Below, in pieces: positions 29,991 to 38,704 of a stretch of DNA of 64,000 nucleotides (the stretch's first letter is position 1; every line of letters starts with the position of its first letter). This DNA is from Hyphomicrobiales bacterium (GTDB lineage: Bacteria > Pseudomonadota > Alphaproteobacteria > Rhizobiales > Rhizobiaceae). Below the pieces are notes generated by a model. The model was not told the origin of the DNA. It made no database searches and saw only the letters and a list, made by a program, of their open reading frames with translations. Position numbers and translations under genes: made by a program. The stretch is taken from positions 186,001 through 250,000 of the forward strand of contig JAFKJU010000008.1 of the NCBI GenBank assembly GCA_017305935.1. The letters are read 5' to 3'.

Positions 29991-30760
29991 CCGCCATCCG
30001 GCTCGAAAACGTCGCGCTGACGCTGGGCGACAAGCATTTCTTCTTCGACACGGAGATTGCGTCCGGCGCGATCACCGCAGTCACCGGCGCCTCCGGCTCC
30101 GGCAAGTCGACGCTGCTCAACCTGATCGCAGGTTTCGAGACGCCGGACAAAGCATTTCCAGGAAAAATGGGAACCGGTTTTCCGTTCGGAAATGCGACAA
30201 AAAGCTCTATGGGCCGCATCCTTGTGGACGGCAAGGATATTTCCCGCCTGCATCCGGCCGAGCGGCCGGTGTCGCTGGTCTTCCAGGACAACAATCTTTT
30301 CGGCCATCTCGATCTACTCACCAATATCGGCCTCGGCATCAGCCCCTCGCTGAAACTCTCGGCCGCCGACCGCGACCGGATTTCGGCGGCGCTGACGCGC
30401 GTCGGCCTCGGCGGCTTCGAAAAGCGCCTGCCGCCGACGCTGTCGGGCGGCGAGCGCCAGCGCGCCGCCTTTGCCCGGGCATTGGTGCGCAACCGGCCGC
30501 TGCTGCTGCTCGACGAGCCCTTCGCCGCCCTCGATCCCGGCCTGCGCGGCGCCATGGCGGCGCTGCTGTGCGACCTGCACCGCGAAAGCGGCAATACCGT
30601 CCTCATCGTCACCCACGACCCGGACGAGGTGGCGCGGCTGGCCGACCATGCGCTGTTCATCGAGGACGGCCGCATTCTCGTGGCGGCGCCGGTGGCGGAA
30701 TTTCTGCAGCGCCGCGACAGTCCCGGCCTTGCCGCGTTTCTCGGGGCAAATCCCGCATGA
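29987..30760 (+). CDS. thiQ: Thiamine ABC transporter, ATPase, carrying an in-frame repeat insertion
   Basis: 257 aa ATP-binding subunit: Walker A GASGSGKST (34-42), signature LSGGERQR, Walker B LLLLDEP and switch THDPDE. It is about 21 residues longer than usual ThiQ. Residues 55-75 (KAFPGKMGTGF followed by PFGNATKSSM) split the conserved ETPD...GRILVDG region. The DNA of this insert, 30149-30211, contains repeat copy R2 of the intergenic family. The insert keeps the frame and adds no stop, and it lies in the antiparallel-beta subdomain away from the catalytic motifs, so the protein may still work. Confidence 0.93.
   Translation: MTAIRLENVALTLGDKHFFFDTEIASGAITAVTGASGSGKSTLLNLIAGFETPDKAFPGKMGTGFPFGNATKSSMGRILVDGKDISRLHPAERPVSLVFQDNNLFGHLDLLTNIGLGISPSLKLSAADRDRISAALTRVGLGGFEKRLPPTLSGGERQRAAFARALVRNRPLLLLDEPFAALDPGLRGAMAALLCDLHRESGNTVLIVTHDPDEVARLADHALFIEDGRILVAAPVAEFLQRRDSPGLAAFLGANPA
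30152..30195 (+). repeat. Palindromic repeat copy R2 inside thiQ
   Basis: 44-nt element with outer arms GCATTTCC and GGAAATGC, inner arms GGAAAA and TTTTCC. It has the same architecture as the intergenic copies but is read through in frame within thiQ. Confidence 0.85.
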
Positions 30761-31043
30761 TCGAACCGGGGCAGCGCGTTTTTCCTGGCTCGCCACAATT
30801 CGGACGCCCGGCCATGGAATGGCAGAATTGCAAACCGGCGCAGACGACGGCATTTCAGCCAGGGAGATGCTTGCTAAAATACAACGCCGCCATAATTAAA
30901 CGATACCTCGCTATGCAACGGCTGGTGAAATCGGCTACAGCAGTTTTTCGCCACGGGAGAAGCTCTGGTTGCTTTGTAGGTATTTTTCCGCACGCAATGC
31001 GGGCAATGCCGGCCAAAGCCATCGCCCGCGATAAGAGAGACCG
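30761..31043. other. Intergenic region thiQ / M48 protease
   Basis: 283 nt without a gene. It should hold the promoter of the protease. I see no convincing -35/-10 pair and no terminator hairpin for thiBPQ. Confidence 0.4.
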
Positions 31044-32594
31044 TTGAACCACACACTGGACAGCATGACCACGCGCGCGGCCGAGTTTTCAAGCCCTGTG
31101 ATCCCCCGCATTCCGGTTGCGCGGCGGCGCATCTTCCTGCGTCGTGCCGCACCCCTGCTGGTCGCCTCCACACTTCTGGCCGGCTGCCAGTCGGTGATGG
31201 AGCAGACCTACGAGCCGAGCGTCGCGCCCTCGAACAATCCGCAGATCGTCGAGGAAGTCCAGAAGAACGATCCTCGCGCCCAGATGGGCGCCCGCGAGCA
31301 TCCGCGCATCGTCGCCAGCTATGGCGGCGAATACAAGGACGATCGCACCGAACGCCTCGTCGCCCGCATCACCGGCGCGCTGACGGCGGTCTCGGAAAAT
31401 CCAAACCAGTCCTATCGCATCACCATCCTCAATTCGCCTGCCATCAATGCCTTCGCGCTGCCCGGCGGCTATCTCTACGTGACGCGCGGCCTGCTGGCGC
31501 TCGCCAACGACGCCTCGGAAGTCGCCGCCGTCCTGTCGCACGAGATGGCGCATGTGACCGCCAATCACGGCATCGAGCGCCAGAAGCGCGAGGAGGCCGA
31601 GGTCATCGCCAGCCGCGTCGTGGCCGAGGTGCTCTCCAGCGATCTCGCCGGCAAGCAGGCCCTGGCGCGCGGAAAGCTGCGGCTCGCGGCCTTCTCGCGC
31701 CAGCAGGAGCTTCAGGCGGATGTCATCGGGGTGCGCATGCTCGGCGAAGCCGGTTACGACCCCTATGCCGCCGCCCGCTTCCTCGATTCCATGGCTGCCT
31801 ATAGCCGCTTCATGTCGGTCGATCCGGAAGCGGACCAGAGCCTCGACTTCCTCTCCAGCCATCCGAATTCGGTGCAGCGCATCGAGCTCGCCCGCCGCCA
31901 TGCCCGCAATTTCGGGCCGGAGGGCCAGACCGGAGATCGCGGGCGCGGCTATTATCTCGATGGCATCGACGGCCTGCTTTACGGCGACAGCCCGCAAGAA
32001 GGCTATGTGCGCGGCCAGACATTCCTGCACGGCAATCTGGGCATTCGTTTCGACGTGCCCGCCGGCTTCCAGATCGACAACAAGGTCGAGGCGGTGCTGG
32101 CGACCGGCCCCGGCGATATCGCCGTGCGGTTCGACGGCGTCGCCGACAACAACAACAGCAGCCTGACCAATTACATCTCCAGCGGCTGGGTCACCGGCCT
32201 GCTGCCGGAAACCATCCAGCCGACCACCGTCAACGGCATGGAAGCGGCAACCGCCCGCGCCCAGGCCGAGCGCTGGGATTTCGACGTCACCGTCATCCGC
32301 AACGGCAACCGGATCTTCCGCTTCCTGACCGCGGTGCCCAAGGGCAGCGCCGCGCTGGAAACCACCGCCAACGCGCTGCGGGCCAGCTTCCGCCGCATGA
32401 CGCCGGAAGAGGCCGCCTCGCTGAAACCCCTGCGCATCCGCGTCGTTACCGTTCAGCCCGGCGAAACCATTTCGACGCTTTCGGCCCGCATGATGGGCAC
32501 CGACCGCAAGCTCGACCTGTTCAAGCTGATCAACGCCCTGCCGAGCGGCGCCACCATCGCCCCCGGTGACCGCGTCAAGCTGATTTCGGAATGA
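31044..32594 (+). CDS. M48 family metalloprotease, lipoprotein with LysM-like C-terminus
   Basis: 516 aa. A basic n-region (VARRRIFLRR) and lipobox STLLAGC (lipidated Cys48) anchor it in the envelope. The peptidase domain shows the zinc motif HEMAH (166-170) and the third ligand in QELQADVIG about 50 residues later. It resembles BepA-type outer-membrane quality-control proteases. The last 50 residues (VTVQPGETISTLSARM, KLINAL, GDRVKLI) look like a LysM domain for peptidoglycan binding. The start may be TTG 31044 (AAGAGAG upstream) or ATG 31065, which has no ribosome site. Confidence 0.87.
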   Translation: MNHTLDSMTTRAAEFSSPVIPRIPVARRRIFLRRAAPLLVASTLLAGCQSVMEQTYEPSVAPSNNPQIVEEVQKNDPRAQMGAREHPRIVASYGGEYKDDRTERLVARITGALTAVSENPNQSYRITILNSPAINAFALPGGYLYVTRGLLALANDASEVAAVLSHEMAHVTANHGIERQKREEAEVIASRVVAEVLSSDLAGKQALARGKLRLAAFSRQQELQADVIGVRMLGEAGYDPYAAARFLDSMAAYSRFMSVDPEADQSLDFLSSHPNSVQRIELARRHARNFGPEGQTGDRGRGYYLDGIDGLLYGDSPQEGYVRGQTFLHGNLGIRFDVPAGFQIDNKVEAVLATGPGDIAVRFDGVADNNNSSLTNYISSGWVTGLLPETIQPTTVNGMEAATARAQAERWDFDVTVIRNGNRIFRFLTAVPKGSAALETTANALRASFRRMTPEEAASLKPLRIRVVTVQPGETISTLSARMMGTDRKLDLFKLINALPSGATIAPGDRVKLISE

Positions 32595-32627
32595 AAAAAG
32601 CGCCGGAGACGATCCGGCGCTTTTTTT
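32594..32627 (+). terminator. Bidirectional terminator between M48 protease and rpoH
   Basis: GCGCCGGA (32600-32607) pairs with TCCGGCGC (32613-32620), flanked by six A and seven T. It serves the two convergent genes. Confidence 0.9.
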
Positions 32628-32662
32628 CCATGAAACATTCCCGTAAATTCAGGCCCGTAAAT

Positions 32663-33526
32663 TCAGGCCATTTCCGCCATCATCGGATCGGCGGTGACCA
32701 GTGCGTTGCGCAGCTTTTCCAGCGCCCGGCTTTCGATCTGGCGCACGCGTTCCTTGGAAATGCCGAGATCGGCGCCCAGTTCCTCCAGCGTCGCGCCCTC
32801 GTCGACGAGACGGCGGGCCTGGATGATGCGCATCTCGCGTTCGTTGAGATGGCCGAGCGCCTCCTTCAGCCAGACGCGACGGCGCTCCGTATCGATGACC
32901 ATCGACACCTGCTCGTCCGGCAGCGGTTCGTCGCTGGCCAGCATGTCGAGCCGCTCGCCGCTATCGGCATCGCCCGATATCGTCGGGCTCTGCAGCGAGG
33001 TGTCGTTGGCCGAGAGGCGCGCATCCATGGTCTGCACGTCGGCAAGGCTGACGCCGAGCGCGGCGGCGATTTCCTCGTGGATCGCCTGCGCCGTCAGTTG
33101 CGTGTCGCCGCGCGCCAGCTTGGCGCGCAGGCGGCGCAGATTGAAGAACAGCGCCTTCTGCGCCGAGCTGGTGCCGCCGCGCACGATCGACCAGTTGCGC
33201 AAGATGTAATCCTGCATCGAGGCGCGGATCCACCAGGAGGCATAGGTCGAGAAACGCACGTCGCGATCCGGCTCGAAGCGGGCAGCCGCTTCCAGGAGCC
33301 CGACATAGCCCTCCTGCACGAGATCGCTCATCGACAGGCCGAAATGGCGGAATTTGCCGGCCATCGAGACGACGAGGCGCATATGCGCCATGGCGATGCG
33401 ATTGCGGGCGATCTGGTCGGCGCGCTCCTTCCAGCGCACGGCGAGATCGTGTTCCTCCTCGCGGGCGAGATAGGGCGCAGCCATGGCGATCTTGATCATC
33501 CGCCGATCCGCAGACATGGTTTTCAT
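32663..33526 (-). CDS. rpoH: RNA polymerase sigma-32 factor (RpoH2-like)
   Basis: Alternative sigma factor of the heat-shock group, 287 aa. Region 2 contains SDLVQEGYVGLLEAAARFEP and RFSTYASWWIRASMQDYIL, followed by the RpoH box QKALFFNLRRLR. Region 4 is GISKERVRQIESRALEKLR. Rhizobia usually have two rpoH genes, and the position beside carD and fdxA fits the rpoH2 type. ATG 33526 is chosen because GGAGAG lies six nt upstream. An EcfG-like promoter is visible about 100 nt before it. Confidence 0.95.
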   Translation of the reverse strand: MKTMSADRRMIKIAMAAPYLAREEEHDLAVRWKERADQIARNRIAMAHMRLVVSMAGKFRHFGLSMSDLVQEGYVGLLEAAARFEPDRDVRFSTYASWWIRASMQDYILRNWSIVRGGTSSAQKALFFNLRRLRAKLARGDTQLTAQAIHEEIAAALGVSLADVQTMDARLSANDTSLQSPTISGDADSGERLDMLASDEPLPDEQVSMVIDTERRRVWLKEALGHLNEREMRIIQARRLVDEGATLEELGADLGISKERVRQIESRALEKLRNALVTADPMMAEMA

Positions 33527-33632
33527 GCATCTCTCCACGAATGGCCGGCTTCAAGGGAAACTGCCGGCACGCCACTGAACGCAAGGCATCGGAGGCGAAA
33601 GGGGAGACGCTTCACGGCCATTGCGACCGGAA

Positions 33633-33657
33633 AACGCGTGAAGAGCGAAAAAGTTCA
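33633..33657 (-). promoter_or_regulatory. Candidate EcfG (general stress sigma) promoter of rpoH
   Basis: On the minus strand TGAAC (33653-33657), 16 nt, CGTT (33633-33636). The alphaproteobacterial EcfG consensus is GGAAC-N16/17-CGTT, so one base differs. Known biology agrees: S. meliloti rpoH2 is transcribed by the EcfG sigma RpoE2. Confidence 0.5.
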
Positions 33658-33660
33658 AAT

Positions 33661-33692
33661 AAAAAACCCGGCGCAAGGCCGGGTTCTTTAAA
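33661..33692 (-). terminator. Terminator of carD
   Basis: AACCCGGC (33665-33672) pairs with GCCGGGTT (33678-33685). On the minus strand a six-T run follows. It lies 20 nt after the carD stop. Confidence 0.88.
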
Positions 33693-33712
33693 AAATGGAA
33701 AAGGGCGCTATT

Positions 33713-34282
33713 TCAAGCGGCCTCATCCTGGGATTCATCCTCGTCGATCGACTTGCCGCGCTTGGGACCTTTGGCAAGATGGGTTTCGACGAGACGGACC
33801 GCTTCGGTTTCGGACATCTTGTTGACGGCGGCGATCTCGCGCGCCATGCGGTCGAGAGCCGCTTCGTAGAGCTGGCGCTCGGAATAGGATTGCTCGGGCT
33901 GATTTTCGGCGCGATAGAGATCGCGTACGACTTCCGCGATGGAAATCAGGTCGCCCGAATTGATCTTGGCATCGTATTCCTGGGCACGGCGAGACCACAT
34001 GGTGCGCTTGACGCGCGCCTTGCCCTGCACCACTTTCAACGCGCGCTCGACGAAATCGGTCTCCGACAGCTTGCGCATGCCGATGCTGACGGCCTTGGCG
34101 ACCGGCACCTTCAGGCGCATCTTGTCCTTGTCGAAATCGATCACAAAAAGCTCCAGCTTCATGCCAGCAACTTCCTGCTCCTCGATGGCGCTGATCGTAC
34201 CGACGCCATGGGCGGGATAGACGATCGCTTCACCGGTCTTGAAGCCGTGGCGCGTTGAAGATTTTTTCTGCTGGGTCGTCAT
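33713..34282 (-). CDS. carD: CarD/CdnL family RNA polymerase-binding regulator
   Basis: 189 aa. The N-terminal RNAP-interacting Tudor-like domain (FKTGEAIVYPAHGVGTISAIEE, then ELFVIDFDKDKMRLKVPV) is followed by a helical DNA-binding part containing TMWSRRAQEYDAKINSGDL. CarD proteins stabilise open promoter complexes, notably at rRNA promoters. ATG 34282 is preferred over TTG 34291 because GGGAG lies at a usable distance only from the ATG. The acidic C-terminal tail after about residue 170 is lineage-specific. Confidence 0.95.
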   Translation of the reverse strand: MTTQQKKSSTRHGFKTGEAIVYPAHGVGTISAIEEQEVAGMKLELFVIDFDKDKMRLKVPVAKAVSIGMRKLSETDFVERALKVVQGKARVKRTMWSRRAQEYDAKINSGDLISIAEVVRDLYRAENQPEQSYSERQLYEAALDRMAREIAAVNKMSETEAVRLVETHLAKGPKRGKSIDEDESQDEAA

Positions 34283-34669
34283 GCGTTTCAAAAACTCCCT
34301 GTTACGAACCCGGCGAGGCCGCCGGGGCCGGGTCAGTCAGGCCCGAATGAAACGGAGCCGCCGGAAGGGCTGGCTCCACATCTGGTCCGTCCAAAAACGC
34401 GCGCAAAAAGAAACCCCATCGCGATCATTGACCGACAGCCAAAGTGCTTGTTGTCACGGAACCGCGGTTAGGTTATTCGTTGCTTTCGTGATGGTTTTGG
34501 GCACGCAAATGCCACAATGTGGATCAGTGTTTCGGACACTACCACAAAAATATGAGGAAATCAATAATTTGCTTTGGCAGCGTCGCAAGCGGCACTGGCC
34601 CCGACGGCGTCCGCGCAGCGCCGTTGATTCGAAATGCTTAACCCGCGACTCACCCGTCCGGGCGATGCG
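34283..34669. other. Gene-free region between fdxA and carD
   Basis: 387 nt without a credible gene. On the minus strand it should hold the carD promoter and the end of the fdxA message, but I find no clear terminator. On the plus strand GGAAC (34458-34462) and CGTT (34478-34481) stand 15 nt apart, resembling an EcfG promoter that faces no annotated gene. Confidence 0.5.
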
Positions 34670-35008
34670 TCAATCGCCGGAGCCGGGTTCAGTCGAGAAA
34701 TATTTTTCGAACTTGCCGGCGACGCCGTCCATTTCCTTGGCCTCCGGCAGCGCGTCGCGCTTGACGGTGATGTTGGGCCAGACGCTGGCATATTCGGCAT
34801 TGATCTTGAGCCATTTGTCGAGGCCCGGTTCGGTGTCAGGCTTGATGGCCTCGGCCGGACATTCCGGTTCGCAGACGCCGCAATCGATGCATTCGTCGGG
34901 ATGGATCACGAGGAAATTCTCGCCCTCGTAGAAACAGTCGACCGGGCAAACCTCGACACAATCGGTATATTTGCAGCGAATGCAGTTGTCTGTCACGACA
35001 TACGTCAT
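34670..35008 (-). CDS. fdxA: Seven-iron ferredoxin FdxA
   Basis: 112 aa. [17 protein letters not shown] carries the [3Fe-4S]-type arrangement and [12 protein letters not shown] the [4Fe-4S] site, as in the Azotobacter FdI / rhizobial FdxA family with its long C-terminal tail. It is a low-potential electron carrier, and its partner in this position is unknown. GGAG precedes the ATG. It lies about 200 nt after the S4-domain gene on the same strand. Confidence 0.95.
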   Translation of the reverse strand: MTYVVTDNCIRCKYTDCVEVCPVDCFYEGENFLVIHPDECIDCGVCEPECPAEAIKPDTEPGLDKWLKINAEYASVWPNITVKRDALPEAKEMDGVAGKFEKYFSTEPGSGD

Positions 35009-35206
35009 GATGAACTCCAGAATGAACCGTGCGGACGCGGCGTCATGTCAACGCCATGCCAGGATGGAGGAATGCGCCGAAAGGCAGGGGCTGCCCTCTT
35101 CGCGATTCCGCAGTTGGTCAGCACGTAACGCCTTTGCGGCCTCATATCAAGAATGTTTCGTGGTCGATTTCGTCGCGGTTTGAAATCCTATTCCAAACCG
35201 TCCGGC

Positions 35207-35614
35207 TCAAGGCTCGTCCGGCCCTTGCAGCCGGTCGAGCGCGCGACGTTCCTTTTTTGTCGGACGACCGGCGCCGGCGGCGCGTTGCGCCTGCTCGAAA
35301 GGCGTGTGGCGTTTCGCCGCATCGGCGGGCGGCGAGAGGTCTTCATACAGAAGCTGAGCTTCCGAAAAAGGCCCGCGCCGTTCGCCGGGCAGCTTGACCA
35401 TGAGCACGATGTCGCGCCGGTCGAGCGTCAGCTCGACGCGATCGCCGGGCCTGACCGCATGGCTCGGCTGCACGACGCGCTCGCCGTTGATGCGCACCAG
35501 CCCGGACTGGATCTGCGACTGCGCCAGCGAGCGCGACTTCGCCATACGGGCAAAGAACAGCCACTTGTCGATGCGCTGGCGCGAACCGGTCTGTGGCTGC
35601 TTCTCGTCCGTCAT
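35207..35614 (-). CDS. S4-domain RNA-binding protein (Hsp15-like)
   Basis: 135 aa. The S4 RNA-binding motif spans about residues 10-70 (QRIDKWLFFARMAKSRSLAQ, IQSGLVRINGERV). A basic C-terminal extension follows. The relative Hsp15 (HslR) recycles stalled 50S subunits carrying nascent chains. It starts 3 nt after the helicase stop, so the pair is certainly one operon and may act on the same RNA or ribosome. Confidence 0.9.
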   Translation of the reverse strand: MTDEKQPQTGSRQRIDKWLFFARMAKSRSLAQSQIQSGLVRINGERVVQPSHAVRPGDRVELTLDRRDIVLMVKLPGERRGPFSEAQLLYEDLSPPADAAKRHTPFEQAQRAAGAGRPTKKERRALDRLQGPDEP

Positions 35615-35617
35615 GGC

Positions 35618-38600
35618 TTACTTCTTCATCTGCTCCTTGAGGGCAGCCAGCTTGGCGAAGGGCGAATCCGGATCGATCGGCTTCTCCTTGCGCGGCGGCT
35701 TGGCCTCGAAACGGGCAGGCTGCGAACCGCGATCGTTGCGGTCCCGGCGATCCTGGCGGTCGGAACGCTCGCCGCGTCCGCCCTGATCCCCACGGCCGCC
35801 CTCGCGCGGCTTGAACTTGTTGTCGGGGCGATCGCCGCCACGACGGTTGTTGTCGCGGCCCTCGCGGTTGCCGTCGCGTCCGCCTTCTCGGCTGTCACGA
35901 CGCTCGCCGTCCTGGCGCGCTTCGCCACCACCGCGATTGCGGTTCTGCTGCGGGCGACGGTCGCCCTGGCCACGCTGCTGGCCACGCTGGTTGTCGTTGC
36001 GCCCGCCCGGACGCCACAAGAGCACCGGCTTCGGCTCGGCCGGCTCTTCCGTTGAAGCGGCAGGCGCGGCCTCGCCGGCAACGGCCGACGCTTCGTCTGA
36101 AACAGGCGTTTCGACAACAGCGGCAGGCGCGGCGTCCGTCTCGGCGGCGGCCGGTTCGTCGGCATCGTCGTGATCGGAAACGGGGGCGGCCGGTTCCGCT
36201 TCCGTGGCCGGCGCCGCGCTCTCGCCGGCATGGCCCGACAGGAAGGCGGCGGCCTCTTCGGGTTTCACGGCGTCGGCGCGATAGCCGAGACCCTTGAGGA
36301 TCTCTTCCATATCGTCCGGCGTCGCGCCGAGAATGGAGAGCATCGCCGTCGTCGTGGTGAAGCGGCGGCCGTCATAGGCGCCGTCCGGGCGCGGCGTCGT
36401 GCCGGGCTTCCACTGCAACAGCGGACGGATGAGGTCGGCGAGGCGTTCGAGGATGTCGATGCGGACGGCCCGCTTGCCGAGGAAACGGAAGCCGGCCAGC
36501 TTGTAGAACATCCGCTCGAAGCCCGGATCGGTGACGATCGAGGTGCGGCCGGCGGCCAGCGCCGGGATCAGGTCGCCATAGCCCGGCTTGTCGAGACCGT
36601 CGTTCTTCAACGCCCAGAGCAGGGTGATGAGTTCGGCCGGCGCCGGCTTCAGCAGCGCCGGCATGAAGATGTGATAGGCGCCGAACCGCACGCCGTAGCG
36701 GCGGATCGAGGCGCGCGCCTCCTGGTCCAGCGACTTGACGTCGTCGGTGACGTCGCGGCGGAACAGGACGCCGAGGTTTTCGACGAGCTGGAAGGCGAGC
36801 CCCTTGGCCAGCCCCTGCAGATCCTCGGCGCGCGACAGATCGTCGAGCGGCTTCAGCACGGTCGAGATATGGTAGTTCACGAAACGCTCGACGCGGGCGG
36901 CCACATGCTCGCGGGCATTGCCGGTCAGCTGCTCGTCGGCCAGCAGGATGACGCGCGGGCGCATGATGTGGTCGGTCGCCGCCAGACGCGCGACGGGATC
37001 GCCGAGCCAGCGCACGGTGCCGTCGGCCGAAAGCGCCAGGTCGCCGTTGCCGCTGGCATGCAGGCGCGCGGCGCGCGCCTCGAATTCCAGCGCCAGGGCC
37101 TTCTGCGCTGCCGCCTGCACGGCGCGCGCATCCGGGCCTTCGGCCCCGGCGACGGTCGTGAACCGAAAGCCGGCCAATTGCCCCACATGATGTCCTTCGA
37201 CGAAGACATCGCCATTCACACTGATTTCAGCTTCCAGCATCGCATTCTCTCTCAGGCGCTTCATGAGCACAGATGTCCTGCGATCAACAAAGCGGTTCGT
37301 CAACCTTTCATGTAACGCATCGGACAATCGATCCTCGATTTCCCGCGTCTTTTCTTGCCAGTGTGTCGGATCGGCAAGCCATCCCGGCCGGTTGGACACA
37401 TAGGTCCAGGTTCTTATCTGCGCGATTCGCGCCGAAAGCGTGTCGATCTCGCCATCGGTGCGATCGGCGCGCCGCACCTGTTCGGCGAGAAAATCCTCGT
37501 TGACCGTTCCGGAGCGGACGAGGTCCGAAAACAGCGACGAAATCAGATCCGCATGCTGGGCCGGCGTGATACGCCGGTAGTCCGGCAACGCACACGCCTC
37601 CCACAGCTTTTCCACCCTTTCCGGCGACGTGGCAAGATCGTTGATTTCGGGATAGCGCGCAAGGTGTTCCAGCGCCTGCTGATCGATGGCCGGAAGCGCG
37701 CGCGCAAGGCCGGCAATCTTCGGCGGCGCTTCCAGGCTGCGGCGCAGCGCCGGAATGCTGGCGAAGTCGAACTGCTTGCTGCGCCATTGCAGCACGCGCA
37801 CCGGATCGAAGCGATGGCTTTCGATCTGTTGCACCAGTTCCGGATCGAAGGGATCGACCTGGCCTGTCACGCCGAACGTGCCGTCGCGCAGGTGGCGGCC
37901 GGCGCGGCCGGCGACCTGGGCAAGCTCGGCCGGATTGAGGTTGCGGAACTGGTAACCGTCGAACTTGCGGTCCTGGGCGAAGGCGACGTGGTCGACGTCG
38001 AGATTGAGACCCATGCCGATCGCGTCGGTGGCGACGAGATATTCGACGTCGCCGGACTGATAGAGGCCGACCTGGGCGTTGCGGGTGCGCGGGCTCAGCG
38101 CCCCCAGCACCACGGCCGCGCCGCCGCGCTGGCGGCGGATCAGCTCGGCGATGGCATAGACCTCGTCGGCGGAGAAGGCGACGATCGCCGTGCGCTGCGG
38201 CAGGCGGGTGATCTTCTTCTGCCCTGCATAGAAGAGCTGCGACAGGCGCGGGCGCTCGACCACGGTGAGGCCCGGCAGCAATTGTTCCAGAATCGGCCGC
38301 ATGGTCGCCGCGCCGAGAAGCAGCGTCTCGTCGCGGCCGCGCAGATGCAGGATACGGTCGGTGAAGATATGGCCGCGCTCGAGATCGCCGGCAAGCTGGA
38401 CCTCGTCGATGGCGACGAAGGCGGCGCGCGTCTCGCGCGGCATCGCCTCGACGGTGCAGACCGAATAGCGCGCCCCCGGCGGGGCGATCTTCTCCTCGCC
38501 TGTCACCAGCGCCACATGAGCGACGCCAACCCGCTCGACGAGCCGGGTATAGACCTCGCGCGCCAAAAGTCGCAGCGGCAGGCCGATGATGCCCGAACCA

Positions 38601-38704
38601 TGGGCCACCATTCGCTCGATGGCGTAATGCGTCTTGCCGGTATTGGTCGGTCCCAGAACCGCGGTCACGCCGCGTCCGCTGAGGATCATGGGCTGCGAAT
38701 TCAA
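35618..38704 (-). CDS. Suv3-like DExH RNA helicase with long RG-rich tail
   Basis: 1028 aa superfamily 2 helicase resembling mitochondrial SUV3. Motif I is GPTNTGKTH (18-26), motif II DEVQ (100-103), GAATMRP serves as motif III, and the second RecA domain contains ATDAIGMGLNLDVDHV and QVAGRAGRH. After residue 835 comes an Ala/Glu/Pro-rich linker. Residues 897-995 are an RG/RD/RN-rich disordered tail, ending in a conserved-looking DPDSPFAKLAALKEQMKK. SUV3 partners PNPase in RNA decay, so an RNA-degradosome role is plausible. The start is TTG 38704 or ATG 38689. The S4-domain gene follows directly. Confidence 0.9.
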   Translation of the reverse strand: MNSQPMILSGRGVTAVLGPTNTGKTHYAIERMVAHGSGIIGLPLRLLAREVYTRLVERVGVAHVALVTGEEKIAPPGARYSVCTVEAMPRETRAAFVAIDEVQLAGDLERGHIFTDRILHLRGRDETLLLGAATMRPILEQLLPGLTVVERPRLSQLFYAGQKKITRLPQRTAIVAFSADEVYAIAELIRRQRGGAAVVLGALSPRTRNAQVGLYQSGDVEYLVATDAIGMGLNLDVDHVAFAQDRKFDGYQFRNLNPAELAQVAGRAGRHLRDGTFGVTGQVDPFDPELVQQIESHRFDPVRVLQWRSKQFDFASIPALRRSLEAPPKIAGLARALPAIDQQALEHLARYPEINDLATSPERVEKLWEACALPDYRRITPAQHADLISSLFSDLVRSGTVNEDFLAEQVRRADRTDGEIDTLSARIAQIRTWTYVSNRPGWLADPTHWQEKTREIEDRLSDALHERLTNRFVDRRTSVLMKRLRENAMLEAEISVNGDVFVEGHHVGQLAGFRFTTVAGAEGPDARAVQAAAQKALALEFEARAARLHASGNGDLALSADGTVRWLGDPVARLAATDHIMRPRVILLADEQLTGNAREHVAARVERFVNYHISTVLKPLDDLSRAEDLQGLAKGLAFQLVENLGVLFRRDVTDDVKSLDQEARASIRRYGVRFGAYHIFMPALLKPAPAELITLLWALKNDGLDKPGYGDLIPALAAGRTSIVTDPGFERMFYKLAGFRFLGKRAVRIDILERLADLIRPLLQWKPGTTPRPDGAYDGRRFTTTTAMLSILGATPDDMEEILKGLGYRADAVKPEEAAAFLSGHAGESAAPATEAEPAAPVSDHDDADEPAAAETDAAPAAVVETPVSDEASAVAGEAAPAASTEEPAEPKPVLLWRPGGRNDNQRGQQRGQGDRRPQQNRNRGGGEARQDGERRDSREGGRDGNREGRDNNRRGGDRPDNKFKPREGGRGDQGGRGERSDRQDRRDRNDRGSQPARFEAKPPRKEKPIDPDSPFAKLAALKEQMKK

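Noticed and set aside
34496-34515. GGGCAC...TGCC as a second sigma-54 promoter in the carD-fdxA gap
   Set aside because: GG and GC are spaced correctly, but the rest of the -24 and -12 elements do not match.
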